In this document: in pieces, positions 36,132 through 38,567 of the stretch
Position numbering within the stretch: the stretch's first letter is position 1
Layout of the letters: every line of letters begins with the position of its first letter
From: an uncultured bacterium
GTDB taxonomy: Bacteria > Patescibacteriota > Minisyncoccia > UBA9983
Direction: 5' to 3'
NCBI GenBank assembly: GCA_913009575.1
Contig: CAJVWH010000004.1
Coordinates: 1 to 38,567 of the forward strand
Length of the DNA: 38,567 bases
Translations under genes and position numbers: made by a program
The notes under the pieces: model-generated
Database searches by the model: none
What the model was told of the DNA's origin: nothing
The model's input: the letters and a program-made list of their open reading frames with translations, nothing else

Positions 36132-36917
36132 TTAGGTTTTTTTGTTAAACGCTAAAACTGCCGCAAAAAGCATCACTATAGAGAAAATCAAAAGAAATAG
36201 CAGGTCAATATGGATAGGGAAAAGAACGATTTTATTAAGAACTTGGCTTGGTATTTGGGGACTAAGAATTATTTGCCGCATGGCGTCAACCCCGTAAGTT
36301 AAAGGATTAATTTTCGCAATCCAAAGCATCCATGAAGGCACGGCGGTAAGAGGAAAGAAAGCGCCTGAAAGAAAAAACAGCGGGAAAATGAGAATTTGCA
36401 TAAGCAATCCGAAACTTTCCATTGTTTTCATTAGAGAGGCAATCAGCAGGCCCATGCCGGCTATGGCAAACGAAAGCAGAACCATAAAGAAAACGAGTTC
36501 AGGGACAAAGCTGAGATGAATAGTGATACCAATAAAAGGCGCGAGAATCAAAAGAATAAGCGCTTGCGAAGAAGCAATTGTAGCCGCGCCGAGAGATTTA
36601 CCAATAGCAATCGCGGTTCGTGAGATAGGCGCGACAAGAATTTCTTTCAAAAAGCCGAATTCTCTGTCCCAAACAGTGGAAATTGTAGAAAAAAACGCCA
36701 CTCCCATCACTGCTATAGCAATAATGCCCGGATACATAAATTGAATAAAATCAACGCCAAAATTGCCCATAGCCATAGTTTGTCGGAGCCCAACGCCAAA
36801 AATAACGAGAAACATCAATGGCTGCACTAGAGTTGAAACAATTCTTGTTTTCTCTCTTATGTAGCGAATAATTTCCCGTTGCCAAATTGTAATAACTGTC
36901 TGAATAAAATGAATCAT
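36132..36917 (-). CDS. ABC-2 type transporter permease (DrrB-like)
   Basis: REKTRIVSTLVQPLMFLVIFGVGL, VWDREFGFLKEILVAPISRTAIAIGKSLGAATIA. Confidence 0.93.
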   Translation of the reverse strand: MIHFIQTVITIWQREIIRYIREKTRIVSTLVQPLMFLVIFGVGLRQTMAMGNFGVDFIQFMYPGIIAIAVMGVAFFSTISTVWDREFGFLKEILVAPISRTAIAIGKSLGAATIASSQALILLILAPFIGITIHLSFVPELVFFMVLLSFAIAGMGLLIASLMKTMESFGLLMQILIFPLFFLSGAFFPLTAVPSWMLWIAKINPLTYGVDAMRQIILSPQIPSQVLNKIVLFPIHIDLLFLLIFSIVMLFAAVLAFNKKT

Positions 36918-36933
36918 TATGATATTTATTAAC

Positions 36934-37911
36934 TTATCTTGGACCATGCCGCATTTTTATTCGTTGGCGCATCATATCTTTTGCTGAAGCGTCTTCTTTT
37001 CTGATAGCCCGGCCGGTTAAATGCAAAAAGACATCGTCAAGAGTCGGTTTTCTTAATTCTATAGAATCAATTTTTGTATTAAGCTCGTTAAAAAGCTGAG
37101 GAAGGAATTTTTCTCCGTCAACAACTTTCAGTTGAATCACTCCGTTTTCTTTCTTAATTTCTTGTCTATATCTTTTCTCTAACTCCAGTTTTAACAGTTC
37201 GTTTTGTTGACTTCTAATTTTAATTACATCTCCGCCTACTAATTTTTTAAGATTCGCAGGGGTATCCAAAACGACAATTTTTCCGTAATCAATAACAGCA
37301 ATGCGGTCGCAGTTTTCGGCCTCTTGCATATAATGAGTGGTCATAAATATAGTCATGTTTTCCTCATTCTTGAGTTTCAGAATATAATCCCATAAATGAG
37401 CGCGGGTTTGCGGGTCAAGTCCCAAGGTCGGTTCGTCTAAAAAGAGAACTTGAGGGTAATGGATAAGGCCTCGGGCGATTTCCAGCCGCCGTTTCATTCC
37501 GCCGGAAAATGTTTTAACAATATTTTTTCTGCGTTCCCAGAGTTCAACTAAATTGAGCACCTCTTCCATCCGTTTTTTATACTCTTCTCTTGGCACATCA
37601 TAGAGTTTTGCGTGAAAGCGAAGGTTTTCTTCTGCGGTTAAACGGTCATCAAGTGAAGGGTCCTGAAACACCATGCCAATTGATTTTCGTACTTTATTTC
37701 TTTGGCTAAGAATATTAAAACCATTTATCAGAGCTTCTCCGCTAGTCGGCGTGAGGAGGGTAGATAGCATGTTAATAGTAGTTGACTTGCCGGCGCCATT
37801 TGGCCCCAAAAAACCAAAAATCTCTCCCTTTTTAACATTAAAGGAAATATGGTCAACGGCTATAAGTTCGTTGAATCTTTTCGTAAGATTTTTTACTTCA
37901 ATGATGTCCAT
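36934..37911 (-). CDS. ABC transporter ATP-binding protein (DrrA-like)
   Basis: GPNGAGKSTTINMLSTLLTPTSGEA, FSGGMKRRLEIARGLIHYPQVLFLDEPTLGLDPQTR; start MDIIEVKNL preceded by GAGGAGG; ORF open to 38028. Confidence 0.95.
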   Translation of the reverse strand: MDIIEVKNLTKRFNELIAVDHISFNVKKGEIFGFLGPNGAGKSTTINMLSTLLTPTSGEALINGFNILSQRNKVRKSIGMVFQDPSLDDRLTAEENLRFHAKLYDVPREEYKKRMEEVLNLVELWERRKNIVKTFSGGMKRRLEIARGLIHYPQVLFLDEPTLGLDPQTRAHLWDYILKLKNEENMTIFMTTHYMQEAENCDRIAVIDYGKIVVLDTPANLKKLVGGDVIKIRSQQNELLKLELEKRYRQEIKKENGVIQLKVVDGEKFLPQLFNELNTKIDSIELRKPTLDDVFLHLTGRAIRKEDASAKDMMRQRIKMRHGPR

Positions 37912-38186
37912 ATTTTTATCCTCCTCTGTTTTATTTTTCGCACTTTCCACATCGCCGGTTTCTTGTTTCGTGATTTCCGCATTATCCGTTTCCGGTTTTA
38001 TAAAATTGTTAGGATTTTCAAATTTCATAATTTTTTAATTATTTTATATCTTTTTGTTGAAACAAATCTTTCCAAAAATGCTGAAATTGTAAATTGGCGG
38101 TACCTTTTGGACGAAATCCGAACTTTTTTTGAAGAAAACCCAGAATAATCAATTTCACCGCGCCATCGCCCTCATACTTCGGGTGA

Positions 38187-38290
38187 CCGACCGACAAAAC
38201 CATTTCCTTTTCAATTTTTTGTTCGGCTCCTCCCCAGACCCCTCCGCCGATAGGCGAAAAGAAAGGCAAGGAAATGGTTTTGTCGGTCGG
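38187..38290. repeat. Long perfect inverted repeat near the contig end
   Basis: CCGACCGACAAAACCATTTCC (38187-38207) and GGAAATGGTTTTGTCGGTCGG (38270-38290); pairing continues 2 bp inward. Confidence 0.92.
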
Positions 38291-38432
38291 GTTCGCTTCA
38301 GAAATTCCAAAAAGGCTTATAAAAGTATAATAACATATTTTGCTTATTTATCGTCGCCTTTTTCTCCATTTCTTAGCGAACTATGGCGCTACGCCTGTGG
38401 TAAATCGTCCGTCCGCTCACTCACGCGAGACG

Positions 38433-38490
38433 AGATCGGAAGAGCGTCGTGTAGGGAAAGAGTGTAGATCTCGGTGGTCGCCGTATCATT
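38433..38490 (-). other. Illumina P5/universal adapter (reverse complement); not genomic
   Basis: AGATCGGAAGAGCGTCGTGTAGGGAAAGAGTGTAGATCTCGGTGGTCGCCGTATCATT. Confidence 0.99.
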
Positions 38491-38567
38491 AACAAAAAAA
38501 GCAAAAGAGACAAAAGGCAGGTGATCACAAGACACATGTGTTGAGCATATGACACATATACCGTGTC

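Overview
The window looks like a nearly complete contig from a small-genome bacterium of the CPR/Patescibacteria (Parcubacteria-like) type. That placement is inferred from gene content, compactness and operon structure. Illumina adapter sequence is still attached at both ends (P7/index at 85-150, P5 reverse complement at 38433-38490), so native DNA is about 151-38432. Contents, left to right: a truncated class II ribonucleotide reductase; a decayed IS30-like transposase; a GGDEF protein; three very small Cys-containing ORFs with strong Shine-Dalgarno sites; groEL/groES; secG; a peptide-type ABC substrate-binding protein; a cupin-type phosphoglucose isomerase; RNase J; trpS; a GT4 glycosyltransferase; ftsE/ftsX with a mini radical-SAM gene and a short prfB; a tRNA cluster; gatC/gatA; a CapA-like gene; yqeY-like and ligA. 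These are followed by a type IV pilus operon (pilM-N-O-P-like-B-response regulator-T-C-pilin-pilD-DUF4430-four pseudopilins), a divergent comF, and a DrrAB-like ABC exporter. Main items for follow-up: (1) palindromic, RPE-like segments lying in frame inside essential genes (two in ligA, one in nrdJ); (2) pilC interrupted by two in-frame UAG codons with a hairpin between them; (3) very compressed gene junctions where a terminator is followed almost directly by a -10 box and a leaderless ATG; (4) a release factor 2 lacking much of domain 1; (5) a tiny radical-SAM protein between prfB and ftsE; (6) a DUF4430 protein and a response regulator embedded in the pilus operon. No database search or folding program was run.
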